From Finegoldia magna ATCC 29328 (GTDB taxonomy: Bacteria; Bacillota; Clostridia; Tissierellales; Peptoniphilaceae), in NCBI RefSeq assembly GCF_000010185.1, contig NC_010376.1, positions 62,001 to 126,000 on the forward strand: 64,000 bases of DNA. The letters are read 5' to 3'. Position 1 is the first letter of the stretch, and every line of letters starts with the position of its first letter. Positions 31,910 to 42,139 of this stretch are shown in pieces. The position numbers were made by a program, and so were the translations under genes. The notes under the pieces are model-generated. The model was not told the DNA's origin, did no database searches, and worked only from the letters and a program-made list of their open reading frames with translations.

Positions 31910-34396
31910 ATGGCAGTAAAAAAATCAGAATTATACTCCCTTTTATGGGATGCAGCAAATAAACTCAGAGGTGGAGTGGAACCGTCAAGATACAAGGATT
32001 ATGTTCTACTACTTTTGTTTTTCAAATACGTTACAGATAAATACAAAGGACAAAGATACGGTGAATTTGAAATAGGAGAAGGAGCTTCCTTTGATGATAT
32101 TATAATGGCAAAGGGAAAGCCAGACGTAGGCGAACGTGTAGACAAAATAATTCAAAAATTTCTAGAAATAAATAACCTAAAAGGTGCGCTTCCAGATGTT
32201 TCGTTTAACAACCCTGAAGAATTAGGAAAAGGAAAAGAATTAGTTGACAAAGTATCAGGATTAATTGCGATTTTCCAAAATCCTGCCATAGATTTCAAGA
32301 AAAACAGAGCAAGTGGCGATGATATTATCGGAGATGCTTATGAGTATTTCATGATGAAATTTGCACAGGAATCTGGAAAAAGCAAAGGACAGTTCTATAC
32401 GCCAAGTGAAGTTTCGAGAGTGATTTCCAGACTTATTGGTATTGGAGATATTGAAAATTCACCAAATAAGAAATGGACGTTACACGATCCAGCCGCAGGA
32501 AGCGGAAGTTTATTAATAAGAGCAGCAGATGAAGCACCTGTCGATAGTAACGGCGACTCTATTGTAACTATATACGGACAAGAAAAATATTCAGACACGG
32601 CAGGTCTTGCCAAGATGAATTTTATTCTACACAACAAAGGAACTGGAGAAGTTCATAGCGACAATACATTATCAGCTCCGTATTATACTGATGATTTTGG
32701 AGAATTGCGAAAATTCGATTTTATAGTTATGAATCCACCTTTTTCAGACAAGGATTGGTCAGATGGAATCAAAGCAGATGAAGACACATATCATAGATTT
32801 GATGGATACGGCATACCTCCAGAAAAAAACGGAGATTATGCATGGTTTCTGCACGTTTTAAAAGCATTAAACGAAAATGGAAAAGCTGGAATAATTCTTC
32901 CTCACGGAGTTTTGTTTAGAGGAAATGCAGAAGAAACCATAAGAAAAGAAATATTGAAGAGAAAATACATTAAAGGAATTGTAGGACTTCCTTCAAACTT
33001 GTTCTACGGAACAGGAATACCAGCTTGTATAATAATTATCGACAAAGAAAATGCTGATAAAAGAGAAGGATTGTTTATGATAGATGCAAGTGACGGATTC
33101 AAAAAAGACGGCGATAAGAACAGACTCAGAGAACAAGACATCGAAAAAATCGTACAAGTTTTTACTAATAAAACTGAGATTAAAGGATATTCACGATTTA
33201 TCGCTTACAAAGAAATCATAGAAGACAATAATGCGAACCTAAATGTTCCAAGATATATTAGCAAAATCAACAAAAATTTACCTCAAAACATCAACTCACA
33301 TCTAAATGGCGGAATACCAGAAAAAGACATCGACTCGATGGAAAGATTGTGGAATATATCCAGTGAATTAAGAAATAAAATTTTTGAAGAAAGAGAAAAC
33401 GCAAATGTATACGACTTGAAAGTAGAGCCAGACAGCATAGAAGATCTAATATTTGAAGACGAAAAAATCAAAAAAGTAATACAAGAAGAAACAATAGACA
33501 TATTCAATACTTGGAAACAACAATCAGAAACCATATTGGAAAATATTGACAGTACAATAATTCCCAAAAAATTAATAAGAGAACTAGGATTTTCGATATT
33601 AAAAGCCTACGAAAAATCCAAACTATTAGACAATTATGATGCGTATGATTTTCTATTGAACTATTGGAATGAAAAAATGCAAGATGATGTATACCTAATA
33701 AAAGCATCGGGATATGAAGCAGGTGCTGAAATAGATAGGAAATATGGCAAGAAAAAAATAAAAGACGAACAAGGAATCGAAATAGAAATAGAAGATAAAA
33801 AGAAATTCAAATCATTTGATGGACTTTTAATTCCTAAAGAAATTATAGAAACAGAATACTTCAATGATGAACTAGAAGAAATATCAGCCATAAACTCAAC
33901 AATTTCAGAAATAGATGAGAAAATGAATGAAATATTCGAAGAAAATTCAGGAGAAGATGGACTTATCAATGATGCAATCAATGATAAGGGAAATATCACC
34001 AAGAAAAGCTTAAATGATAGAATCAAACAAATCGACAAAATCAAGGACAAGGAAGAATATGAGCTACTCATTTCATATCAAAACTTATTAAAGAGAAAAG
34101 ATTCACAAAATAAAGAACTAAAATCAAAAACAAAATCACTCGATGAAAGAATTGAAGAACAATACAGTAAACTAACGGAAAAAGAAATAAAAAACTTGTT
34201 AGTTGACAAGAAATGGATGGCGAGAATCAATAATGATATAAAAGATGCTGTAGATAGCGAAATAAATAATATTGCAGCTAAGCTTGTAGAAATATCTAAA
34301 CGCTACGAAACAACATTGTCACAACTTGAAGAAAAGGCCGAAAACTCACGAAATGATGTAAGAAATGCATTGGAAAGGATGGGATATTCATGGTAG
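31910..34396 (+). CDS. hsdM: Type I restriction-modification methyltransferase subunit HsdM
   Basis: This 828-residue N6-adenine methylase has the N-terminal HsdM helical domain (YSLLWDAANKLRGGVEPSRY), the SAM motif DPAAGSGSLL and the catalytic motif IVMNPPFSDKDW, both intact. The C-terminal 300 residues are charged and coiled-coil-like (KKIKDEQGIEIEIEDKKKF to EKAENSRNDVRNALERMGY), making it longer than the usual 500-residue HsdM. AAGGAG lies 9 nt before the ATG. It is the first intact gene of hsdM-rhuM-hsdS-hsdR-ygjP and overlaps rhuM by 7 nt. It needs HsdS for sequence recognition. Confidence 0.95.
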   Translation: MAVKKSELYSLLWDAANKLRGGVEPSRYKDYVLLLLFFKYVTDKYKGQRYGEFEIGEGASFDDIIMAKGKPDVGERVDKIIQKFLEINNLKGALPDVSFNNPEELGKGKELVDKVSGLIAIFQNPAIDFKKNRASGDDIIGDAYEYFMMKFAQESGKSKGQFYTPSEVSRVISRLIGIGDIENSPNKKWTLHDPAAGSGSLLIRAADEAPVDSNGDSIVTIYGQEKYSDTAGLAKMNFILHNKGTGEVHSDNTLSAPYYTDDFGELRKFDFIVMNPPFSDKDWSDGIKADEDTYHRFDGYGIPPEKNGDYAWFLHVLKALNENGKAGIILPHGVLFRGNAEETIRKEILKRKYIKGIVGLPSNLFYGTGIPACIIIIDKENADKREGLFMIDASDGFKKDGDKNRLREQDIEKIVQVFTNKTEIKGYSRFIAYKEIIEDNNANLNVPRYISKINKNLPQNINSHLNGGIPEKDIDSMERLWNISSELRNKIFEERENANVYDLKVEPDSIEDLIFEDEKIKKVIQEETIDIFNTWKQQSETILENIDSTIIPKKLIRELGFSILKAYEKSKLLDNYDAYDFLLNYWNEKMQDDVYLIKASGYEAGAEIDRKYGKKKIKDEQGIEIEIEDKKKFKSFDGLLIPKEIIETEYFNDELEEISAINSTISEIDEKMNEIFEENSGEDGLINDAINDKGNITKKSLNDRIKQIDKIKDKEEYELLISYQNLLKRKDSQNKELKSKTKSLDERIEEQYSKLTEKEIKNLLVDKKWMARINNDIKDAVDSEINNIAAKLVEISKRYETTLSQLEEKAENSRNDVRNALERMGYSW

Positions 34397-35424
34397 ATTA
34401 TCCTGAAAAAATAGAGTTCTTGCTCTACAAAAACGAATTGTCAGAAGCCAAAATTCAAGTTGTCGTAAAAGATGAAACCATTTGGCTAACACAAAAAGCA
34501 ATGTCGGAGCTTTTTGGAGTTGGGGTTCCTGCCATCTCCAAGCACCTATCAAATATATTTAAAGAAGGAGAATTGGATGAAAATGTGGTTGTTTCCATTT
34601 TGGAAATAACCACTAAACATGGAGCAATTGAGGGAAAAACACAAGAAAAGAAAACCAAATTCTATAACTTGGATGCCATTATTTCTGTAGGTTACCGTGT
34701 CAATTCGAGACAAGCTACCAACTTTAGAATATGGGCTACCAATGTACTCAAAGAATATATTAGAAAAGGATTCGTACTGAATGACGAAATGCTATCTCAA
34801 GGAAAAAGCACCTTCGGTACAGATTATTTCAGGGAACTTCTAGAAAGAGTACGTTCAATCAGAGCAAGTGAACGTAGGATTTGGCAACAAATAACAGATA
34901 TATTTGCTGAATGCAGCTTTGATTACGACAAAAATTCTGAAATTACGAGAAATTTCTACGCAATGGTACAAAACAAATTTCACTATGCAATTACAGGAAA
35001 AACAGCAGCTGAAATTATCTACGAAAAAAGTGATTCAACGAAAAACAATATGGGACTGACAACGTGGAAGAATTCACCAGACGGTAGAATTTTAAAAACC
35101 GATGTAACAGTAGCCAAGAACTATCTATCAGAAAAAGAAATCAGAAAACTGGAAAGACTTGTTACAGGATATTTTGATTACGTAGAAGATTTGATAGAAG
35201 ATGAGGTGCTTTTGGGAATGGAAGATTTCTCATCATCATTAAATGATTTCTTGAATTTTAGAAGATACAAGATTTTATCGGGAAATGGTCACATCAGCGC
35301 AAAAAAAGCACGAGAAAAAGCCATTGGTGAGTACATGATATTCAACAAAAATCAATTGATTAATTCTGATTTTGATAAGTTTATTAAAAAGAATAGACTT
35401 GAAGGCGGTGAGAAAGATGAGTGA
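34390..35424 (+). CDS. RhuM family protein inside the hsd operon
   Basis: This 344-residue RhuM (virulence RhuM, Fic-associated) family protein has a start KIEFLLYKNE, then WLTQKAMSELFGVGVPAISKHLSNIF as a helix-turn-helix-like segment, and the KFYNLDAIISVGYRVNSRQATNFRIWATNVL motif that defines the family (quoted here in parts: NLDAIISVGYRVNS and ATNFRIWATNVL). RhuM genes commonly sit between hsdM and hsdS in type I operons, but their role is not established. The start overlaps the hsdM stop (ATGGTAG), and its end overlaps hsdS by 8 nt, so it is fully embedded in the operon. Confidence 0.88.
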   Translation: MVDYPEKIEFLLYKNELSEAKIQVVVKDETIWLTQKAMSELFGVGVPAISKHLSNIFKEGELDENVVVSILEITTKHGAIEGKTQEKKTKFYNLDAIISVGYRVNSRQATNFRIWATNVLKEYIRKGFVLNDEMLSQGKSTFGTDYFRELLERVRSIRASERRIWQQITDIFAECSFDYDKNSEITRNFYAMVQNKFHYAITGKTAAEIIYEKSDSTKNNMGLTTWKNSPDGRILKTDVTVAKNYLSEKEIRKLERLVTGYFDYVEDLIEDEVLLGMEDFSSSLNDFLNFRRYKILSGNGHISAKKAREKAIGEYMIFNKNQLINSDFDKFIKKNRLEGGEKDE

Positions 35425-36544
35425 TTATCCAAAGGATTGGGAAGAGGTAAAACTTGTGGACATACCCATTCAAATAAAAAAGGGTGACTTAATTACAAAA
35501 AAAGAAATTGCTAATGGAAAAATTCCTGTAATTGCTGGTGGTAAATCACCTGCATATTATTGCAATAGATATAATCGAGAAGGGACTACTATTACAGTTA
35601 GTGCATCTGGAGCAAATGCTGGTTATGTAAACTTATTTTATGGTCAAATATTTGCGTCGGATTGCTCAACTATTGAAGAAGATCGCAGTTATTGCATAGA
35701 ATATATCTATTATTTAATGGCCAAAGAACAAGAAAATATCTATAAATTGCAAACTGGAGGAGCTCAGCCTCATGTTCATCCTAAAGATATTAAAAAATTA
35801 GAAATAATATATAGCAGAAATATTGAAGAACAAAAATCCATCGCTGAAACTCTAATGACATTTGATAGGCACATTGAAAACCTTGAAAAACTTATTGAAA
35901 AGAAAAAAATGATTCGTGATGGTGCGGTTGAAGATTTGATGACAGGAAAGACAAGGCTTGACGGATTTGATGGTGAGTGGGAGAAATTATTACTTGGAGA
36001 TATATTTAAAATCAATATGTGCAAAAGGGTTTTTTCTTATCAAACAGTAAAGAATGGGAAAATCCCGTTCTTTAAAATTGGTACATTTGGTAAAAAAGCG
36101 GATGCATATATAAGTGAAGAACTTTTCAATCAATACAAACATTTATATCCATATCCAAGCAAGGGAGATAGTTTGATATCAGCTTCTGGTTCTATAGGAA
36201 AGATAGTTGTTTACAATGGAGAAAATTCATATTATCAAGATTCTAACATTGTTTGGTTAAAAACTAATCTTAATATAGTAGATAAATCATTTTTATATTT
36301 CTACTTAAGAACATTTCCTTGGAAGATTACTGAAGGGACAACAATAAAAAGATTGTATAATAATATTATTTTAGAAACTGAAATAAATTTACCAACTGAC
36401 ATAAAAGAACAACAAGCCATCGCATCTATTCTAACATCAATGGATGAAGAAATAGAAAACTTAGAAAAAGAAAAAGCAAAGATTGAGAAAATAAAAGCAG
36501 GAGCTATGGATGATTTACTAACTGGTAGAGTTAGGCTTATCTAG
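35417..36544 (+). CDS. hsdS: Type I restriction specificity subunit HsdS
   Basis: This 375-residue protein has two target-recognition domains. The first starts PKDWEEVKLVDIPIQIKKGD and ends at a spacer helix (EKLIEKKKMIRDGAVEDLMTG). The second starts WEKLLLGDIFKINM and ends with an equivalent helix (KEKAKIEKIKAGAMDDLLTG). The repeated MTGKTRL/LTGRVRL ends mark the conserved regions that bind HsdM. It reads the bipartite DNA target for both modification and cleavage. ATG 35417 after GGCGGTGAGAAAG is preferred over the in-frame upstream ATT codon at 35372. The target sequence cannot be predicted. Confidence 0.93.
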   Translation: MSDYPKDWEEVKLVDIPIQIKKGDLITKKEIANGKIPVIAGGKSPAYYCNRYNREGTTITVSASGANAGYVNLFYGQIFASDCSTIEEDRSYCIEYIYYLMAKEQENIYKLQTGGAQPHVHPKDIKKLEIIYSRNIEEQKSIAETLMTFDRHIENLEKLIEKKKMIRDGAVEDLMTGKTRLDGFDGEWEKLLLGDIFKINMCKRVFSYQTVKNGKIPFFKIGTFGKKADAYISEELFNQYKHLYPYPSKGDSLISASGSIGKIVVYNGENSYYQDSNIVWLKTNLNIVDKSFLYFYLRTFPWKITEGTTIKRLYNNIILETEINLPTDIKEQQAIASILTSMDEEIENLEKEKAKIEKIKAGAMDDLLTGRVRLI

Positions 36545-36553
36545 GAGGTAAGT

Positions 36554-39500
36554 ATGAGTGTAGATAAGGAGATAAAATTACAAGAGCGAGTCCTCGAAGT
36601 TATGAAAGAGGATTTGGGATATAGATATATCGGAAATCTTAAAAATTACGATAATAAATCCATAAGAGAATATGAATTTGAAAGAAATCTAGAAAAAAGA
36701 GGATATTCATCTCGATTAATCAAACTTGCCTTAAATGAAGTAAGAAAGGTAGCTTATAATCAAACGTCAGGTCTTTATCAAAATAATAAAGCTTTTTATT
36801 CACTTCTTAGATACGGTGCACAGGGATTACAAGATGAAAACAAAAACAGAGTTACTGTTGATTTGATTGATTGGGATAATATCGAAAACAATGATTTTGC
36901 TGTGGCAGAAGAGGTAAGTGTTTTATGTTTAGATAATAAAAGGCATAAACGTCCTGATGTTGTTATTTATGTTAATGGGATAGCCTTGGGCGTATTTGAA
37001 CTTAAACGTTCCTCAGTAAGTATTGGAGAAGGTATCAGACAGAATCTTACTAATCAAAAAGATGAAAACATAGCAACGTTTTTTAATACTGTCCAATTTA
37101 CTTTTGCGGGTAATGAAGCCGAAGGTTTGAAATACGGAACTATATGTACGGCTGAAAAATATTATCTACAATGGAAGGAAGACGATAATGCAAAGGATGC
37201 GTTGAGTAATAAAATAAAAGAACTACAAGGTGACGAACCTAATAAATTAAGAGATGGAATAATATCTATTTGTCAAAAAGAAAGATTTCTATCGTTGATT
37301 TATGATTTTGTTATTTTTGATGCAGGTATAAAGAAACTTGCTCGTCACAACCAATATTTTGCAAATATTGCGGCTAGGGATTTTATTAAAAGAAAAGAAG
37401 GCGGAATTATTTGGAATACGCAAGGATCCGGCAAGTCTCTTATTATGGTGTGGCTAACAAAATGGATTATAGAAAACATAGAAGACAGTCGTGTTGTAAT
37501 TATTACCGATAGAGATGAGTTAGACGATCAGATTGAAGGATTATTCTCCGATGTAGATATTAGTATAGCAAGGGCAAGGTCAGGTAAACATTTAAGAGAT
37601 TTATTAAACACATATGATGAGTCAATTATTTGTTCTCTTATTCATAAATACGGACATAATGCTGGTAATCAATCTGATGTTGATTTATATGTCAAGGAAT
37701 TGGAAAAAAGTTTGGGTAGTGATTATGAGGCCAAGGGAAATATTGTGGCTTTTATTGATGAGTGTCACAGAACAAATTCTGGTAAGCTTCACAAGGCTGT
37801 GAGAACTTTGATGCCTAATGCTACTATTATTGGTTTTACGGGAACTCCTCTTTTAAAAAAGGACAAGCAAACTAGTCGTGAAGTGTTTGGGGAATTCATC
37901 CACACTTACAAGTTTGACGAGGGTGTAGAAGATGGAGTTGTACTTGATTTAAGATATGAAGCAAGGGATGTGGATCAAAATCTGACTAATCAATCAAGGG
38001 TTGATGTTTGGTTTGAAACAAAGACGAAGGGTCTGACTGATTATGCAAAAAATAAGCTTAAATCATCATGGGCATCGTTGAACAAGCTGTATTCATCAAG
38101 ACAAAGATTGGAAAAAATTGCGGCTGATATTATTTTTGATATGGAAACGAAGCCTAGGTTGTCTTGTGATCGAGGAACGGCCATGCTTGTCGCTGGTGAT
38201 ATTCTTCAAGCTTGCAAGTATTGGGAGATATTTCAATCGAATGGATTTAAGAAGTGTGCGGTGGTGACTTCATACGAACCGAATGCAGCGAGCGTAAGAA
38301 CGGCCACGTCTGATTTGAACGAACAAAGTGAAAGCGAATACAAAAAAGAAATCTACGAAAGAATGTTAGCTGGTAGGTCTACTTCTGATTATGAAAGTGA
38401 AGTAAAGAAAAAGTTCAAGGAAGAGCCTGCGAATATGAAACTTTTAATTGTTGTGGACAAGCTGTTGACAGGTTTTGATGCTCCAAGTGCGACGTATTTG
38501 TATATTGATAAATCCATGAGAGATCATGATTTGTTCCAAGCTATTTGTAGAGTAAACAGACCAGATGGTGAAGACAAAGATTACGGTTATATTGTTGATT
38601 ACAAGGACTTGTTCAAGAATGTTCAGCTTGCAATCACTGATTATACGAGTGGAGCGTTTGAAGATTACGCAGCTGAGGATGTGGATGGACTTATTAAGGG
38701 TCGTTACGAGGAAGCAAAGGCAGAAATGGTAGGAGCGAGGGCTTCTCTTAATGATTTGTTTTCAAACATAGAGGATAAATCAGAGGATTCCAAAATTATT
38801 GAGTATTTCTGTGGAGACAAGGAAGATGATGAGACTTATTTGGGTAGAAGAGAAGTGTTTTATTCAATTTCATCGTCATACACGAGAGCTTTTGCAAATT
38901 GTTGTGATAAGTTGGTTTCAGATTTCGGATATAACGATAAGGAAGTTAATAAATTAAGAAATGAAATAACAAATTACAACAAGATTAAAGAAATGATAAA
39001 ACTTGCTAGCTACGATTATATAGATTTGAAACCTTATGAATCAGATATGAGATATATTTTGGATACTTATGTGATGGCTGAGGACAGCACTATTATTAGT
39101 GAATTGGAAAATATGTCGTTGGTAGAGTTATTGCTAAGTAGTGACACGAAATCTCCAATTGACCAAATTGTAGATGGCCTTCCTGGAGATGATAATGCAA
39201 AATCTGAGATTATCGAAAACAATTTAACTTATGAAATCGTCAAAAGAAAGTCTTCTAATGAAGTATATTATGGGAAATTATCGGAAATGTTGGAAGAAGT
39301 TATTGAGCAAAGAAAAATTGGCGTTATAAGTTATGAAAATTATCTTAAAGAAGTAACTAAAATAGCGCAGAATATAATTCATCCAGAAGACAGCGATAAT
39401 TATCCTGATTATATAAAGGATAGCGAAGCGAAGAGAGCTATTTATGATTATTTAGGAGATGAGGGCGGAGATCTTGCGTATAAATTAGATAGTGCAATAA

Positions 39501-39670
39501 AAACTTCGATACAACCAGATTGGATGACCAATAGACAAAAACAAAACAAAATAAAAGGCTCTATATATGATGTGTTGTGCGAACATGGAAAAGATGAAAA
39601 CTTAGCCGATGATTTGACGGAAAAAATTTTTGATATAGTAAAAAGTCAGGATGAGTATCGTGAAATATAA
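36554..39670 (+). CDS. hsdR: Type I restriction endonuclease subunit HsdR
   Basis: This 1038-residue motor/nuclease has an N-terminal PD-(D/E)XK domain (KRPDVVIYVNGIALGVFELK), SF2 helicase motifs TQGSGKSLIM (Walker A), IDECHRTNSGK (DEAD-like box II), TIIGFTGTPLLKKD (motif III) and VDKLLTGFDAPSATYLYIDK (motif V), and a helical C-terminal domain that docks on the methylase. All key residues are visible. GGAGG lies 8 nt before the ATG and 10 nt after hsdS. The last 20 nt overlap the following metallopeptidase gene. Confidence 0.95.
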   Translation: MSVDKEIKLQERVLEVMKEDLGYRYIGNLKNYDNKSIREYEFERNLEKRGYSSRLIKLALNEVRKVAYNQTSGLYQNNKAFYSLLRYGAQGLQDENKNRVTVDLIDWDNIENNDFAVAEEVSVLCLDNKRHKRPDVVIYVNGIALGVFELKRSSVSIGEGIRQNLTNQKDENIATFFNTVQFTFAGNEAEGLKYGTICTAEKYYLQWKEDDNAKDALSNKIKELQGDEPNKLRDGIISICQKERFLSLIYDFVIFDAGIKKLARHNQYFANIAARDFIKRKEGGIIWNTQGSGKSLIMVWLTKWIIENIEDSRVVIITDRDELDDQIEGLFSDVDISIARARSGKHLRDLLNTYDESIICSLIHKYGHNAGNQSDVDLYVKELEKSLGSDYEAKGNIVAFIDECHRTNSGKLHKAVRTLMPNATIIGFTGTPLLKKDKQTSREVFGEFIHTYKFDEGVEDGVVLDLRYEARDVDQNLTNQSRVDVWFETKTKGLTDYAKNKLKSSWASLNKLYSSRQRLEKIAADIIFDMETKPRLSCDRGTAMLVAGDILQACKYWEIFQSNGFKKCAVVTSYEPNAASVRTATSDLNEQSESEYKKEIYERMLAGRSTSDYESEVKKKFKEEPANMKLLIVVDKLLTGFDAPSATYLYIDKSMRDHDLFQAICRVNRPDGEDKDYGYIVDYKDLFKNVQLAITDYTSGAFEDYAAEDVDGLIKGRYEEAKAEMVGARASLNDLFSNIEDKSEDSKIIEYFCGDKEDDETYLGRREVFYSISSSYTRAFANCCDKLVSDFGYNDKEVNKLRNEITNYNKIKEMIKLASYDYIDLKPYESDMRYILDTYVMAEDSTIISELENMSLVELLLSSDTKSPIDQIVDGLPGDDNAKSEIIENNLTYEIVKRKSSNEVYYGKLSEMLEEVIEQRKIGVISYENYLKEVTKIAQNIIHPEDSDNYPDYIKDSEAKRAIYDYLGDEGGDLAYKLDSAIKTSIQPDWMTNRQKQNKIKGSIYDVLCEHGKDENLADDLTEKIFDIVKSQDEYREI

Positions 39671-40370
39671 TGAAATAATTGATGGATTAGGTGTAGAAAT
39701 TCACAAAAAAAGCAATTTGAAAAATTTGTATATAAGAATATTTCCGCCTGATGGAGATGTGAAGGTAAGTGTTCCTTTAAAGTGCACAGATGAAGAAATC
39801 AAATATTTCGTATTAAAGAATATGACCAAAATAAAAAATGTTAAAGAAAAATTTCGAAATCAACCACGACTATCTAAACGCGAATATGTGTCTGGAGAAT
39901 CGTGTTATTTATGGGGGAAGACATATATTTTAGAGGTAGTTTATGAGAATAAAAAGCCTGAGGTTGTGGTTACTCCGAAAAAAATTATTCTAAGAGTACG
40001 AGAAGGTTCGGATGTTAAAAAAAGAGAGTCAATAATTAATGAATGGTACAGGAATGAGCTCAAAAGAGTTTTAAAAATTGTTTCAAAAAAGTGCGAGAAA
40101 AACACTGGACTGATAGCAAATGAATATAGAGTAAAAAACATGAAGACTAAGTGGGGGACTTGTAATATTAACAAGAAGAGGGTTTGGATTAATCTCCAGT
40201 TAGCAAAAAAACCTATCGAATGTTTGGAATATGTCGTAACTCATGAATTGGTCCATTTATTAGAAAGAAATCACACGAATAGATTTTATGAGTTACTTGG
40301 AGAATATTATCCTGAGTGGAAAGTAGCACGAAAAATATTATCGGAACAACCACTCGATTATGTAGAATAG
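39651..40370 (+). CDS. YgjP-like M48-type metallopeptidase
   Basis: This 239-residue protein has the zinc motif THELVHLLERNHTNRFY (HExxH plus a downstream His) and the preceding signature MKTKWGTCNINKKRVWINLQ of the YgjP/WLM-like family (PF01863). These genes are frequent companions of hsdR, and their role in restriction is unclear. The ATG overlaps the hsdR end by 20 nt with only a weak ribosome site, so translation probably depends on hsdR. It is the last gene of the operon. Confidence 0.88.
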   Translation: MSIVKYNEIIDGLGVEIHKKSNLKNLYIRIFPPDGDVKVSVPLKCTDEEIKYFVLKNMTKIKNVKEKFRNQPRLSKREYVSGESCYLWGKTYILEVVYENKKPEVVVTPKKIILRVREGSDVKKRESIINEWYRNELKRVLKIVSKKCEKNTGLIANEYRVKNMKTKWGTCNINKKRVWINLQLAKKPIECLEYVVTHELVHLLERNHTNRFYELLGEYYPEWKVARKILSEQPLDYVE

Positions 40371-40405
40371 AAATAGGTTTTAATTTCTTAAATTTCCCCC
40401 AAAAA

Positions 40406-40434
40406 ATGTAATTTGTTAACGTTTGTGATATAAT
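40406..40434 (+). promoter_or_regulatory. tuf promoter (extended -10)
   Basis: TGA-TATAAT (40426-40434) with only a weak -35 (ATGTAA at 40406-40411). The spacing to the tuf ribosome site CGGGAGG is 20 nt. Confidence 0.55.
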
Positions 40435-40465
40435 AAAAATAACTAAAAATTTTCGGGAGGCATAA

Positions 40466-41659
40466 ATGAGTAAAGCTAAATTTGAAAGAACAAAACCACA
40501 TGTTAACATTGGTACAATAGGTCACGTTGACCACGGTAAGACAACATTAACAGCAGCAATCACACTTGTATTAAACAAGAGAATGGGCTCAGGAGAATTC
40601 GTTGACTACGCTAACATCGACAAAGCACCAGAAGAAAGAGAAAGAGGAATCACAATCAACACTTCTCACGTAGAATACGAAACAGAAAAAAGACACTACG
40701 CACACGTAGACTGTCCAGGCCACGCTGACTACGTTAAAAACATGATCACAGGAGCAGCACAAATGGACGGAGCAATCCTAGTAGTAAGTGCAGCAGACGG
40801 TCCAATGCCACAAACAAGAGAACACATCTTGTTAGCAAGACAAGTAGGCGTACCAAAAATCGCAGTATTCTTAAACAAAGAAGACCAAGTTGACGACCCA
40901 GAACTAATCGAATTAGTAGAAATGGAAGTACGTGAACTATTAAACGAATATGAATACGAAGGAGACGACACACCAATCGTAGTAGGATCAGCATTAAAAG
41001 CACTAGAAGATCCAGACGGAGAATGGGGAGACAAAATCATGAAATTGATGGAAGAAGTAGACGAATGGATCCCAGCTCCAGTAAGAGACGTTGACCACCC
41101 ATTCCTAATGCCAGTAGAAGACATCTTCACAATCACAGGACGTGGAACAGTAGCTACAGGTAGAGTAGAAAGAGGAAAAGTAAAAGTTGGTGACAACGTA
41201 GAAATCGTAGGACTTACAACAGAAAAAAGAACAGTAGTAGTAACAGGTGTAGAAATGTTCAGAAAACAACTTGACGAAGCAGAAGCAGGAGACAACATCG
41301 GAGCATTACTAAGAGGTGTACAAAGAGAAGAAATCGAAAGAGGACAAGTACTAGCAGCACCTGGAACAATACACCCACACACAAAATTTGAAGCAGAAGT
41401 ATACGTATTAACAAAAGACGAAGGTGGAAGACACACACCATTCTTCTCAGGATACAGACCACAATTCTACTTCAGAACAACAGATGTAACAGGAAACATC
41501 GAACTAGAAGAAGGCGTAGAAATGGTAATGCCAGGAGATAACGCAAAATTCATCATCGAATTGATCACTCCAATCGCAATCGAAGAAGGACTAAGATTTG
41601 CCATCAGAGAAGGCGGTAGAACAGTAGGAGCAGGCGTTGTTTCTAAAATTATCGCATAA
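40466..41659 (+). CDS. tuf: Elongation factor Tu
   Basis: This 397-residue GTPase delivers aminoacyl-tRNA to the ribosome. It has [10 protein letters not shown] (P loop), [13 protein letters not shown] (switch I), [23 protein letters not shown] and SALKALED (base recognition), then the beta-barrel domains 2 and 3 with the conserved [28 protein letters not shown] precedes the ATG. Codons are strongly biased to a narrow A-ending set (aga, gga, cca, aca, gta, gaa), as expected of a very highly expressed gene. It stands alone here, not in a str operon. Confidence 0.98.
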   Translation: MSKAKFERTKPHVNIGTIGHVDHGKTTLTAAITLVLNKRMGSGEFVDYANIDKAPEERERGITINTSHVEYETEKRHYAHVDCPGHADYVKNMITGAAQMDGAILVVSAADGPMPQTREHILLARQVGVPKIAVFLNKEDQVDDPELIELVEMEVRELLNEYEYEGDDTPIVVGSALKALEDPDGEWGDKIMKLMEEVDEWIPAPVRDVDHPFLMPVEDIFTITGRGTVATGRVERGKVKVGDNVEIVGLTTEKRTVVVTGVEMFRKQLDEAEAGDNIGALLRGVQREEIERGQVLAAPGTIHPHTKFEAEVYVLTKDEGGRHTPFFSGYRPQFYFRTTDVTGNIELEEGVEMVMPGDNAKFIIELITPIAIEEGLRFAIREGGRTVGAGVVSKIIA

Positions 41660-41680
41660 TATTTAACTAGATTAATTTGA

Positions 41681-41718
41681 CAAGCTGAGCATCCGTTTTT
41701 AATGGATGCTCTTGTTTT
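41681..41718 (+). terminator. Terminator of tuf
   Basis: CAAG..GAGCATCC (41687-41694), loop GTTTTTAAT, GGATGCTC..TTG (41704-41711), then TTTT. Confidence 0.85.
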
Positions 41719-41743
41719 ATACTTGATTTACAAGGAGGATTTT

Positions 41744-42127
41744 ATGAACGATTTAACAAAAATATTGTTTGACTATTTCAAGGATAACGATATCGACCCA
41801 AATAAAGTTGCAAATATTATTGAAGATGCAAAAATCAATGTGCTTGATGAAATGTTTGGAGAAGAAGGAGAATGGGTGCTTAAAAAACTTGGCAGCGTTG
41901 AAAGCTTTGACAAGGAAAAAATCTTCCATTCAATAGCCCAAACATCCGATTCTTCTGGAGCGAAGATGAATGCTTCCGATGTGAACATTATCGTTGAAGA
42001 TGTGTTGAAGAAAATGAAATCTATCAAGAGAAATGTATATCCAACAACAGAAATCAGAGGATATGTCGAAGAAGCTTTAAAAGAAGAAGGCTACGGAAAA
42101 GTGCTAGAAGCATACAAAAATATTTAA
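41744..42127 (+). CDS. Stand-alone ATP-cone domain protein
   Basis: This 127-residue protein starts at ATG 41744 after AAGGAGGATTTT; an in-frame ATG at 41702 lies in the tuf terminator and is rejected. The C-terminal 80 residues (VESFDKEKIFHSIAQ, NIIVEDVLKKMKSI, YPTTEIRGYVEEALKEEGYGKVLEAYK) match the ATP-cone pattern, the nucleotide-sensing domain of NrdR and of class I/III ribonucleotide reductases. There is no zinc ribbon, so it is not NrdR. It may sense adenine nucleotides, and its partner is not in the window. Confidence 0.65.
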   Translation: MNDLTKILFDYFKDNDIDPNKVANIIEDAKINVLDEMFGEEGEWVLKKLGSVESFDKEKIFHSIAQTSDSSGAKMNASDVNIIVEDVLKKMKSIKRNVYPTTEIRGYVEEALKEEGYGKVLEAYKNI

Positions 42128-42139
42128 CAAGAGGCAAAA

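Noticed and set aside
34455-34658. Minus-strand Ser/Phe-rich ORFs across the hsd operon
   Set aside because: They are AT-bias shadow frames lacking start signals; the plus-strand genes have strong family motifs.
40729-41436. Long antisense ORF within tuf
   Set aside because: The extreme codon bias of tuf leaves the opposite strand open; no start signals or family features.
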